Shown in pieces: positions 56,466 through 64,000 of a stretch of 64,000 bases of DNA; within the stretch, counting starts at the first letter, position 1; each line of letters begins with the position of its first letter. The stretch comes from Bacteroidales bacterium (GTDB taxonomy: Bacteria; Bacteroidota; Bacteroidia; Bacteroidales; UBA932), in assembly GCA_017427385.1 (NCBI GenBank), contig JAFRSW010000005.1:25733-89732 (forward strand), in the 5' to 3' direction. Below the pieces are notes generated by a model. The model was not told the origin of the DNA and searched no databases. It saw nothing but the letters and a program-made list of their open reading frames with translations. A program made the position numbers and the translations under genes.

Positions 56466-57508
56466 CACTTAGGCTCGTTCACGAACATGCACCAGCCGTA
56501 GGTGTCTTCCTCCATACCCTTCTGAATGCCGATGATGCGGTCGTACAGTTTCCTACTGATGGGGCCGCACTCGTCCAGGTACTTATATTCACGGGTAATG
56601 GTGCCGCTCTCCAGGGTAACCTTGTCGTCTATGCGGCTGATTGGCGTGATGACCACGGCCGTGCCGCAGGAGTTAACCTCTTCGAATGTCTCGAGCTCAT
56701 CGACGAAGATGGTCCGGCGTTCGACCTTCAAGCCGAATTCCTCCGCGACCTTGCGCAGGCTCTTGTTGGTGATGGAAGGCAGCACACTGGGGGAGTTCGG
56801 GGTGATGTAGCAGCCGTGTTTGATGGCGAAGAAGTTGGAGGATCCGAACTCTTCGATGTGGGTGTGCGTGGCGCTGTCGAGGAACAGGAGCTCGCGGTAC
56901 CCCATCTTGTGGGCCAGGTTGTAGGCATGCAGGGACTGTGCGTAGTTGGCGCCGAGCTTGTAGCCGCCGGATCCGTAAGTGGCCGCACGGTCGTAGTTGC
57001 GGGAAAGCACCGCGGTGCCGGGCACCAGGATCTTGGCTCCGGAATAGGTACCAACTCCGGAAGCCATCACTGCGAACATCACATCCCTCGAGGAATGGAT
57101 TCCCAACTGGGGATTGATGCCGAAGAGGACGGGGCGCAGGTAGAGCGATCCGCAACTGTCGGTAGGAGGGAGGAATTCCCAGTTCGCCTGCACGCAGCTA
57201 ACGCACATGTCGAGGAAGAGTTCCATCGAAGGGGCGGGCATATCCAGGTACTGGGCGCTGCTCTCCATGCGCTTGGCATTCTCGTCCGGGCGGAAGAGGC
57301 GCACGCGACCGTCCACGCCGCGGAAGGCCTTCAGGCCCTCGAAGCAGCACGGAGCATAGTGGAACACTCCGGCAAAACAGTGGAGGGAGAAGTTGAAGTT
57401 GTCGGTGACTACCGGCTTGCTCCATTTCCCTTCGATGCAGGTGGCGTAAACTATCGCATTCGTGGGGTAATAACTAAATGATCTTTTTGAATAATCGATT
57501 TCAGCCAT
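56465..57508 (-). CDS. ilvE: Branched-chain amino acid aminotransferase
   Basis: A 347-residue fold-type IV PLP aminotransferase for Val, Leu and Ile with 2-oxoglutarate. CFEGLKAFRGVDGRVRLFRP, LYLRPVLFG, the Schiff-base lysine in GSGGYKLGANYA, and HIEEFGSSNFF are visible. Start 57508 was chosen because the residues after it (MAEIDYSKRSF) begin the conserved domain. The upstream in-frame ATG at 57529 falls inside buk. Downstream vor genes consume its 2-oxoacid products, so it probably works in the degradative direction. Confidence 0.92.
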   Translation of the reverse strand: MAEIDYSKRSFSYYPTNAIVYATCIEGKWSKPVVTDNFNFSLHCFAGVFHYAPCCFEGLKAFRGVDGRVRLFRPDENAKRMESSAQYLDMPAPSMELFLDMCVSCVQANWEFLPPTDSCGSLYLRPVLFGINPQLGIHSSRDVMFAVMASGVGTYSGAKILVPGTAVLSRNYDRAATYGSGGYKLGANYAQSLHAYNLAHKMGYRELLFLDSATHTHIEEFGSSNFFAIKHGCYITPNSPSVLPSITNKSLRKVAEEFGLKVERRTIFVDELETFEEVNSCGTAVVITPISRIDDKVTLESGTITREYKYLDECGPISRKLYDRIIGIQKGMEEDTYGWCMFVNEPK

Positions 57509-57518
57509 AGTTATAGTT

Positions 57519-58646
57519 TTAGTCTTCAATTATGTGGTCTTTGTTGTATGTGTGTATCTTGGTTTCCCCGGCCAGGATCATGTATCCGTTCTCTGCCAGG
57601 GATTCGAGCTCGTTCTCCCCGGGATACACTCTGACGGGAGCGAGCCATTCCACCTTCTTGGTGATGGCGTCCGTGATTGGCTTGCTGTAGGCAACGCCGC
57701 CGGTGAGGATAATCACATCCACCTTGCCGTCCACCACCGCGCCCTGCGCGACGATGTACTTGGCGATGTTCAGCACGAAGGCCTTCAGGAACACGACATA
57801 ATCCTCCTGACCCTCCTGGGCACGTTCCACCACCACCCTCATATCGTTGGTGCCGAAATACGCCACAGCGCCGCCCTTGCCTATGAGTTTCTTCTTTATC
57901 TCCTGCTTGGTGTACTTGCCGCTGAAGCACATGTCGATGAGCGGATAAGGAGGGCAGCATCCGGCCCTTTCGGGCGTGATGGGGCCGTCCCCGCCAAGGC
58001 CGTGGGACGTGTCGATGACGCGTCCGTCACGGTGCAGGGAGATCGTTACGCCTCCGCCCATGTGGCAGATAATCGCGGTGGTATCCTCAGCCTTGCGGCC
58101 GGTATCCCGCAGGTATCTGCGCATGATGGCGCGGGTGTTGAGGGCGTGGAAAAGGGTCCTGCGGGGGAATTCCGGGATGCCGCCGACGTGGCATTCAGGG
58201 AGCATCTCGTCCGCCATGGGAGGATCCGCCACGTATGCGACGCAGGGGCCGAAGGGGCCGTCTTTACCGCGGATGGCGTTAATCTCGCCGGCGATGTTGT
58301 CCCCGATCAAAGCAGAAAGATTGCAGGCATGGTTACCTTCGCGGCTGGAAGATAGCACCTCGCGCATGTCGGCGTTCACATTGTAGACGCCGGTGACGCA
58401 GGGGGTGAAGAGGCCGCCGCGGCACATCACTATGTCGATGTCCTCCAGGCGTACGCCTATCTCCTTAAGCGCTTTCAGGATGGCTTCCGTGCGCATGCCA
58501 TCCTGGTCCATCACGTCGGCGAACTTCGATAGCTCCTCGACGGAATGCTCCAGTTTCTTTTCCAGGATGCAGGCTCCGTCCTTGTAGAGAGCGAACTTGG
58601 TGGTGATGGATCCAGTGTTTACTACGAGAATGGTTCCTTTTGCCAT
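57519..58646 (-). CDS. buk: Butyrate kinase / branched-chain-fatty-acid kinase
   Basis: A 375-residue ASKHA-fold kinase that converts acyl-phosphate and ADP to the free acid and ATP. Phosphate-binding motif VVNTGSITTKFALY (residues about 6-19), MCRGGLFTP, ICHMGGGVTISLH and VIILTGGVAYS are characteristic. It follows ptb by 2 nt. Together Ptb and Buk give one ATP per branched-chain acyl-CoA made by the VOR enzyme. Confidence 0.93.
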   Translation of the reverse strand: MAKGTILVVNTGSITTKFALYKDGACILEKKLEHSVEELSKFADVMDQDGMRTEAILKALKEIGVRLEDIDIVMCRGGLFTPCVTGVYNVNADMREVLSSSREGNHACNLSALIGDNIAGEINAIRGKDGPFGPCVAYVADPPMADEMLPECHVGGIPEFPRRTLFHALNTRAIMRRYLRDTGRKAEDTTAIICHMGGGVTISLHRDGRVIDTSHGLGGDGPITPERAGCCPPYPLIDMCFSGKYTKQEIKKKLIGKGGAVAYFGTNDMRVVVERAQEGQEDYVVFLKAFVLNIAKYIVAQGAVVDGKVDVIILTGGVAYSKPITDAITKKVEWLAPVRVYPGENELESLAENGYMILAGETKIHTYNKDHIIED

Positions 58647-58648
58647 AC

Positions 58649-59557
58649 CTACTTCACGAAAGCGACCGCCGCCGCGATCGAGTTAAGTTTAACGTCCACG
58701 GAATCGGCCCTGGAGGCAAGTACGCACGGCACCTTGGTGCCCACCAGCATGCCGGCCTGCTTCACGCCTTTGATCATCTTGGTGTTGGCCTTCCAGAAAA
58801 CGTTGCCGGCTTCAATGTTGGGGAACAGCAGGCAGTCGGCGTCTCCCGCCACGGGGCTGGAGAGCTTCTTGATTTCTGCGGACTCCTTGTCGACGGCAAC
58901 GTCGAGGGCCAGGGGGCCGTCTCCTATGCAGCCGGGGATCTGGCCGCGGTCGCACATCTTGGCGAGCATCGCACCCTCCATGCAGGCGGGCATGGTGTCC
59001 AGCATCTGCTCGGAAGCCGCAATGAAGGCGATCTTGGGTTTCTCTGCACCGAAGGCCTTTGCCACGGAAATCAGGTAGCCCGCGATCTTCACCTTCTGGC
59101 GGAAATCCGGCAGGGGGACGACTGCCACGTCGCTGACGAACATCAGCTTGTGGTAGTTCGGATTCTCCAGCACTCCCACGTGGGAAAGCAGACCCTTGGC
59201 GGGTAGGAGCCCGGTTTCCTTGTTCAGGACGCCGCGGAGGAACTTGTCGGTGGAGCAAAGCCCCTTCATGAGCACGTCGCCCTCTCCATCGTGAACCATC
59301 CGGACGGCCTCGGCCACGGCCTTGAGCTCGTCCTTGATGTCCACGACAGTGAAGCGAGAGGCGTCGATCCTGCATTCAGCGCAGGCCCTCAGGATCATGT
59401 CTGCGTCTCCCACGAGGGTTACGTCCACGATGCCGAGTTCCAGGGCCCTGTAGGCAGCCTCTATGGTATGGCTGTCCACGGCCCAGGCGGCTATCATCCG
59501 CTTGCGAACACCTTTCGCCTGAAGCTCGGCGAAAAGTTCGTTAAACGATTTTATCAT
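58649..59557 (-). CDS. ptb: Phosphate butyryltransferase
   Basis: A 302-residue phosphotransacylase that turns acyl-CoA and phosphate into acyl-phosphate. Family segments include EAYRALELGIVDVTLVGDAD, VLMKGLCSTDKFLRGVLNKE, VSDVAVVPLPDFRQKVKIA, and FPNIEAGNVFWKANTKMIKG near the end. It is first of the ptb-buk pair and lies 26 nt downstream of nagB without a clear -7 element in the gap, so it may be read from upstream. Confidence 0.92.
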   Translation of the reverse strand: MIKSFNELFAELQAKGVRKRMIAAWAVDSHTIEAAYRALELGIVDVTLVGDADMILRACAECRIDASRFTVVDIKDELKAVAEAVRMVHDGEGDVLMKGLCSTDKFLRGVLNKETGLLPAKGLLSHVGVLENPNYHKLMFVSDVAVVPLPDFRQKVKIAGYLISVAKAFGAEKPKIAFIAASEQMLDTMPACMEGAMLAKMCDRGQIPGCIGDGPLALDVAVDKESAEIKKLSSPVAGDADCLLFPNIEAGNVFWKANTKMIKGVKQAGMLVGTKVPCVLASRADSVDVKLNSIAAAVAFVK

Positions 59558-59583
59558 TGGTTATCAGTGGTTATTAGTGTATT

Positions 59584-60378
59584 CTATCGCATCTCCGCAG
59601 CCTCTACGGCCTTGAAGTATTTGTAGCTGTTCACCAGCAGTTCGCCGGCCGCATCCTCGTCGAGGACTATGATGCCGTCGGGATGGTTCTGCAGGGCGGA
59701 CACGGTGTTCTTGTGGGTGATGGGGCCTTCGATGGCCTCTCCGATCGCACGGGCCTTCTTGGGGCCGAGGGCGAGGATAACAACCTCCTTGGCGGAGAGG
59801 ACGGTCGCAACACCTACGGACATCGCCTGCTTGGGAACGAGATTGATGTCACCGCCGAAGAAGCGGGAATTCACGCGTATGGTATCGTCGGTGAGGGTGA
59901 CCACGCGGGTACGGCTCTGCAGGGGCGAGAAGGGTTCGTTGAATGCGATGTGGCCGTCTTCGCCGATTCCTCCGAAGAAGAGGTCGAATCCTCCGGCCTC
60001 AACAATCTTCTCTTCGTAGGAAGCACATTCGGCCGCAAGGTCGGGAGCGTTGCCATCCAGGATATGGATGTTGGCACGGGGGATGTCGATATGGTCGAAG
60101 AGGTTGCGGTACATGAAGCTGTGATAGCTCTCGGGATGGTCTACAGCGATGCCGACATACTCATCCATATTGAAGGTTATAACGTTCTTGAAACTGACTT
60201 CGCCAGCCTTGTTCATGCGCACCAGCTCGGCATATACGTCGAGAGGGGTTGAGCCGGTAGGAAGCCCGAGCACGAAGGGCTTCTTGGAAATCTTTGCCTT
60301 GGCATTGATAGCCCCGGCAATGCGGTGAGCCACCCACAGGGCGGCATCCTTTGCGTTGTCTCTGATTATGACTTTCAT
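59584..60378 (-). CDS. nagB: Glucosamine-6-phosphate deaminase
   Basis: A 264-residue enzyme that converts glucosamine-6-phosphate to fructose-6-phosphate and ammonia. The key residues are at the same positions as in E. coli NagB: Asp72 (NMDEYVGI), Asp141 and His143 (GGIGEDGHIAF) and Glu148 (FNEP). LPTGSTPLDVYAEL binds the phosphate. This is the intact copy. The larger gene upstream carries a NagB-like domain with changed active-site residues. A dispersed repeat lies in the 53-bp gap between the two. Confidence 0.95.
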   Translation of the reverse strand: MKVIIRDNAKDAALWVAHRIAGAINAKAKISKKPFVLGLPTGSTPLDVYAELVRMNKAGEVSFKNVITFNMDEYVGIAVDHPESYHSFMYRNLFDHIDIPRANIHILDGNAPDLAAECASYEEKIVEAGGFDLFFGGIGEDGHIAFNEPFSPLQSRTRVVTLTDDTIRVNSRFFGGDINLVPKQAMSVGVATVLSAKEVVILALGPKKARAIGEAIEGPITHKNTVSALQNHPDGIIVLDEDAAGELLVNSYKYFKAVEAAEMR

Positions 60379-60403
60379 ATTCTATAATGTTTTAAATGTT
60401 TTA

Positions 60404-60430
60404 GATTCCTTCGCTTCGCTCGGAATGACA
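60404..60430. repeat. Dispersed repeat unit between the two nagB genes
   Basis: A 27-nt exact copy of the main unit, ending one base from the stop codon (60434-60432) of the fusion gene. Confidence 0.88.
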
Positions 60431-60431
60431 G

Positions 60432-62363
60432 TTACCGAAGGCGCAGGAATACCTCTATTGCCTGGTATTCAGCCATGCCGAGCTCATCGTAATGCTGGGC
60501 AGTGGCCTGGGTGCGGTCTTCGGCGCGCTGCCAGAACTCGCGGGGATCCTCTCCGGGGAAGGGCACTATGTCCTTCTGGGACAGATGCCTGTAGATGGCG
60601 TGGCGCTTCTCTATCATCTCGTCCGGGCTGAGCGGAACAGCCATGTCCACACGGGCGAGTTCCCACTCCATCCATGCGCCGCGATAGAGCCAGATATGGC
60701 AGTTCGGGATCCAGCTTGCGCCTTCTTCCTTGAGTTCCTCGAAGGCCTCCAGGGCGGCCTCGGTGCACACGCGGTGCGTGCCGTGAGGGTCTGCAAGGTC
60801 CCCGGCCATGTAGATCTGGTCCGGCTTGATGCTGTCCATCAGGGCCTTGATGATGTCCACATCGGCCTGGCTGCAGGGGAGCTTGCGTATGCCGCCGCTC
60901 TCGTAGAAGGGCAGGTTCAGGAAATGGATATGGTCTTCGCTCATGCCGAATGAATAGTCGGCGGCACGGGCTTCGCTGCGGCGAATGGCGGCCTTGATGT
61001 CCAGCAGCGGACGGGGCTCGGGTTCACCGGGGACCTTGGAATCTATCAGCGCCTGAACCTCGGCGGTGCGGTCCCCGTAGCCAAGCTGGCGGGCGGCATC
61101 GATATGCTGCATCACCACGGAGTCGTGAACGGCAACGTTGCCGGAGGTCTGGTAGGCCACATGCACGTCGTGCCCCTGATGCACCAGGCGGATCAGGGTT
61201 CCTCCCATGGAGATGACGTCATCGTCCGGATGGGGGCTCAGCACCAGCACTTTCTTGGGGAAGGGCTTGGATGCCACGGGGCGGGTGCTGTCGTCGGCGT
61301 TGGGCTTTCCGCCGGGCCAGCCCGTGATGGTGTGCTGAAGGTCGTTGAAGACCTGGATGTTGACCTGGTTGAATCCGCCCGCTGTGTCGAGGAGTTCCTC
61401 CAGCGAATGCTGAAGGTAGTCTGCCTGCGTGAGCTTGAGGATTGGCTTGTGCACCTGCTGGCAGAGCCAGATGACGGCCTTGCGGCGGAACTTGGGAGTC
61501 CATTCGCAGGGGCCTATGCGCCAGGGGGCTATCACGCGGGTGAGCTCGCTTCCGGAGACTTCATCCACGAACATCATCACATTATCGTGATGCTGGAAAT
61601 AGGTCGCCGGGCAGTCCGAGCCTATCTCTCCCTCAACGATCCTGGCCACGGCAGCGGTCTTGGTCTCGCCCCAGGCCATCAGTATCACGCGCTTGGCGCT
61701 CATCATGGTGCTGATGCCCATGGTGATTGCCTCTTTGGGAGTTACGGAGACATCCCCGTTAAAATAACGGGCCTGACGCTTGCGGCTGGGGTAGCTGAGC
61801 AGCACGGTGCGGGTGCGGGTACGGTCGGACGATCCGGCTTCGTTGAAACCCACCTGCCCCTGCTCGCCTATGCCGATGATGAGGAGGTCCAGCCCGCGGG
61901 CGGCCTTGTCGAAGCGCTCGCAGTAGGCGGCCACATCTTCGTGAGGCACGGTGCCGTTGGGGATGTGGATGTTCTCGGGCTTGATGTCCACGTTGTTCAG
62001 CAGTTCGAGGTGCAGGTTTCGGTTGCGGCTCTGCATGTCGGTGGGAGACGAGGGATAGTACTCGTCTATGCTGTACACCTCGACATTCTTGAAAGAGATG
62101 CGCCCCTCGCGGTAATAGCGGGAAAGCACCTTATACAAAGAAGCCGGGGTGGCTCCTGTGGTCAGGCCAAGCCTGAAGGTGCCCCCCGGATTCTCCTTTT
62201 CGAATTTGTTGAGCGACTCTACGACTATGTCGGCCAATTTACGGCTGCCCTCGGTAGAATCTGCATAAACTTCAGTGAAAATCTTGTCATATCCGTGAAG
62301 GATATCTTTCGGAAGATTTTTGGTAATCAGTCCCCCGTCTTCGGGCAGCGTAAAATGTCTCAT
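60432..62363 (-). CDS. NagB-like domain fused to a PIG-L (LmbE) deacetylase domain
   Basis: A 643-residue protein. Residues about 1-290 are glucosamine-6-phosphate deaminase-like (TTGATPASLYKVL, YSIDEYYP with Asp100). The catalytic pair Asp141/His143 of NagB is replaced by Gln168/Gln170 (GIGEQGQVGFNE). Residues about 370-600 are a PIG-L zinc deacetylase (LSPHPDDDVISMGG, AGDLADPHGTHRVC), which could deacetylate N-acetylglucosamine derivatives. Such fusions are common in Bacteroidota. It lies 6 nt downstream of the pyrophosphatase gene and 53 nt upstream of nagB. Confidence 0.88.
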   Translation of the reverse strand: MRHFTLPEDGGLITKNLPKDILHGYDKIFTEVYADSTEGSRKLADIVVESLNKFEKENPGGTFRLGLTTGATPASLYKVLSRYYREGRISFKNVEVYSIDEYYPSSPTDMQSRNRNLHLELLNNVDIKPENIHIPNGTVPHEDVAAYCERFDKAARGLDLLIIGIGEQGQVGFNEAGSSDRTRTRTVLLSYPSRKRQARYFNGDVSVTPKEAITMGISTMMSAKRVILMAWGETKTAAVARIVEGEIGSDCPATYFQHHDNVMMFVDEVSGSELTRVIAPWRIGPCEWTPKFRRKAVIWLCQQVHKPILKLTQADYLQHSLEELLDTAGGFNQVNIQVFNDLQHTITGWPGGKPNADDSTRPVASKPFPKKVLVLSPHPDDDVISMGGTLIRLVHQGHDVHVAYQTSGNVAVHDSVVMQHIDAARQLGYGDRTAEVQALIDSKVPGEPEPRPLLDIKAAIRRSEARAADYSFGMSEDHIHFLNLPFYESGGIRKLPCSQADVDIIKALMDSIKPDQIYMAGDLADPHGTHRVCTEAALEAFEELKEEGASWIPNCHIWLYRGAWMEWELARVDMAVPLSPDEMIEKRHAIYRHLSQKDIVPFPGEDPREFWQRAEDRTQATAQHYDELGMAEYQAIEVFLRLR

Positions 62364-62369
62364 AGTATG

Positions 62370-64000
62370 TTAAAGGAGATGAAGTCCAACGGTGAGTCCG
62401 GCCATCACGATGGAAACCATGCTCATCAGCTTGATGAGGATGTTCAGCGAAGGGCCTGACGTGTCTTTGAAAGGATCGCCGACCGTGTCGCCGACGACAG
62501 TGGCGTGATGGCACTCGGAATTCTTGCCTCCGAAGTGGCCTTCTTCCACGTACTTCTTGGCATTGTCCCAGGCACCGCCGGAGTTAGCCATGAAGATTGC
62601 AAGCACGAAGCCTGCTCCCAGGCCGCCGATCAGCAGGCCGAGCACACCTGCCACGCCGAGCACCACACCCGTGATGACAGGAACGACTATCGCAATGATT
62701 GAAGGCACCAGCATCTCGTGCTGTGCAGCCTTGGTGGAGATTTCCACGCAGCGCTTGTAGTCCGGGGTGCCCTCTCCGGTGAGGATGCCTTTGATCTCCT
62801 TGAACTGGCGGCGGACCTCGATGACCATCTTGCCGGCGGCGCGGCCGACGGCGTTCATGGTGAGGCCGCAGAAGAGGAATGCCATCATTGCTCCGATGAA
62901 CACGCCAGCCAGCACGGTAGGATTCATGAGGCTGACGTTGAACTCTGCGAGCACGTCGAGTATGGATGCTTCCGCGGCGGCCACTCCGTTGATGAGGGCG
63001 TCGGCGGTGCGTCCGATGGCTATCTTGATTTCTTCGATGTAGGATGCGAGCAGGGCGAGTGCGGTGAGGGCTGCGGATCCGATCGCGAAGCCCTTGCCCG
63101 TGGCGGCGGTGGTGTTGCCGAGGGCGTCGAGGACGTCGGTGCGCTCACGGACCTCAGGCTCGAGTTCGCTCATCTGGGCGTTGCCGCCTGCATTGTCGGC
63201 GATGGGGCCATAGGCATCGGTGGCGAGGGTGATGCCGAGGGTGCTGAGCATACCTACTGCAGCGATGGCCACACCATAGAGGCCATGGCTGAGGTTGGCG
63301 GCAGACATGATGTTCTTCACATCGAAGCCGATGGCGAAGAGGTATGCCAGCACGATAGCGCAGACGATTGCGATCACGGGGATGGCGGTGGAGAGCATTC
63401 CGAGGCCTACGCCGTTGATGATGACGGTTGCAGGGCCGGTCTGGGATGCCTCGGCAAGCTTCTGGGTGGGCTTGTAGGAGTGAGAAGTGTAGTATTCGGT
63501 GGCCTTGCCTATCACCACACCGGCAATGAGGCCGGAGACGACGGAGCAGGAGAAATGCCACCAGTTGTTGTCCTGCACGCCGAAGACCAGGGCGAGGATG
63601 CCGAAGGCTGCGACGCCGCTGAGGATGGCGGCCAGATTGGTGCCGAAGCTCATACTCTTGAGCAGCTGGGCCATGCCGGCGTCTTCCTTGGTGCGGACGG
63701 TGAAGATGCTGAGAACTGACAGCAGCACCCCCACGGCGGCGATGAGCATAGGGGCCAGGATGGCCTTCATCTGCATCTCGGGGCCTACAGCGTAGAATGC
63801 GGATGCACCGAGGGCCATGGTGGAGAGGATGGAGCCGCAGTAGCTCTCGTAGAGGTCTGCGCCCATGCCGGCCACGTCACCCACATTGTCACCTACATTG
63901 TCGGCGATGGTAGCGGGGTTGCGGGGGTCGTCTTCCGGAAGGTCGGACTCGACCTTGCCCACGATGTCTGCACCCACGTCAGCGGCCTTGGTGTAGATGC
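62370..64000 (-). CDS. hppA: Membrane-bound ion-translocating pyrophosphatase, partial
   Basis: The C-terminal 543 residues of a membrane pyrophosphatase. The 5' end lies beyond the window, and the coding frame is open to base 64000. Pyrophosphate-binding motifs [34 protein letters not shown] and [14 protein letters not shown] are present, with more than ten membrane helices. [16 protein letters not shown] has Ala where potassium-independent enzymes have Lys, which points to the potassium-dependent class that includes sodium pumps (inference). It would use pyrophosphate to build a sodium or proton gradient. Confidence 0.94.
   Translation of the reverse strand, partial: IYTKAADVGADIVGKVESDLPEDDPRNPATIADNVGDNVGDVAGMGADLYESYCGSILSTMALGASAFYAVGPEMQMKAILAPMLIAAVGVLLSVLSIFTVRTKEDAGMAQLLKSMSFGTNLAAILSGVAAFGILALVFGVQDNNWWHFSCSVVSGLIAGVVIGKATEYYTSHSYKPTQKLAEASQTGPATVIINGVGLGMLSTAIPVIAIVCAIVLAYLFAIGFDVKNIMSAANLSHGLYGVAIAAVGMLSTLGITLATDAYGPIADNAGGNAQMSELEPEVRERTDVLDALGNTTAATGKGFAIGSAALTALALLASYIEEIKIAIGRTADALINGVAAAEASILDVLAEFNVSLMNPTVLAGVFIGAMMAFLFCGLTMNAVGRAAGKMVIEVRRQFKEIKGILTGEGTPDYKRCVEISTKAAQHEMLVPSIIAIVVPVITGVVLGVAGVLGLLIGGLGAGFVLAIFMANSGGAWDNAKKYVEEGHFGGKNSECHHATVVGDTVGDPFKDTSGPSLNILIKLMSMVSIVMAGLTVGLHLL

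Overview
The window is chromosomal DNA from a member of the Bacteroidota, most likely an uncultured anaerobic gut or rumen Bacteroidales. The lineage call rests on three things. Most transcription units carry the TAnnTTTG -7 element in place of a TATAAT box, and Shine-Dalgarno sites are rare. The protein families are typical of the group: DUF5686, CarboxypepD_reg, fimbrillin and FISUMP lipoproteins, DUF4419, BspA-type repeats and a NagB-PIG-L fusion. The metabolism also fits: a membrane pyrophosphatase, ferredoxin-linked 2-oxoacid oxidoreductases and butyrate kinase. Most of the DNA is GC-rich by eye. The accessory genes at about 24.7-25.8, 30.6-35.3 and 39.4-43.3 kb are visibly more AT-rich.

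Layout. 0.1-6.5 kb: a small lipoprotein, nicotinamidase and ispF on the minus strand, then a tight plus-strand run (small membrane protein, mutL, rhomboid protease, tsaC, rsmE, apbE). 6.5-9.3 kb: minus-strand lipoprotein, XRE regulator, flotillin and NfeD-like protein. 9.4-12.7 kb: a RIC/hemerythrin-LuxR regulator, AbiE toxin-antitoxin system 1 and queH. 12.7-13.05 kb: a gene-free cluster of inverted repeats. 13.1-17.3 kb: galE, phosphodiesterase, acyltransferase, tRNA-Leu(GAG), rpsP-rimM. 17.3-24.6 kb: sufBCD-ispE-DUF5686 on the minus strand, divergent from aroC. 24.6-28.5 kb: a REP-associated tyrosine transposase between REP-like palindromes, a glycerol-1-phosphate dehydrogenase, a secreted protein and a third palindrome. 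28.5-30.6 kb: an aroD-aroA fusion. 30.6-33.6 kb: an operon of two tandem [tiny peptide + lipoprotein] units. 33.8-36.7 kb: AbiE system 2 joined to a TPR-LuxR regulator. 36.7-48.7 kb: surface and secreted proteins, tRNA-Leu(CAA), aroB, radA. 48.8-59.6 kb: two convergent amino-acid fermentation operons. 59.6-64 kb: nagB, a nagB-PIG-L fusion and a membrane pyrophosphatase cut by the window end.

How the genes work together. The plus-strand operon iorA-iorB-aminotransferase-CoA transferase should turn aromatic amino acids into arylacetates. The minus-strand operon ptb-buk-ilvE-TPR-vorDBAC should turn branched-chain amino acids into branched short-chain acids with ATP made at Buk. The pyrophosphatase next door could add ion-gradient energy. 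Shikimate genes (aroB, aroC, aroD-aroA) and MEP genes (ispE, ispF) are scattered through the window.

The most unusual content is repeat-driven. One dispersed repeat (core ATTCCTTCGCTTCGCTCGG followed by AATGACA) occurs between genes and in frame inside mutL, ispE and aroB. A different triple-hairpin segment sits in frame inside the AroD domain. REP-like palindromes flank a transposase, and two paired 45-47 residue peptides share an ungapped motif.
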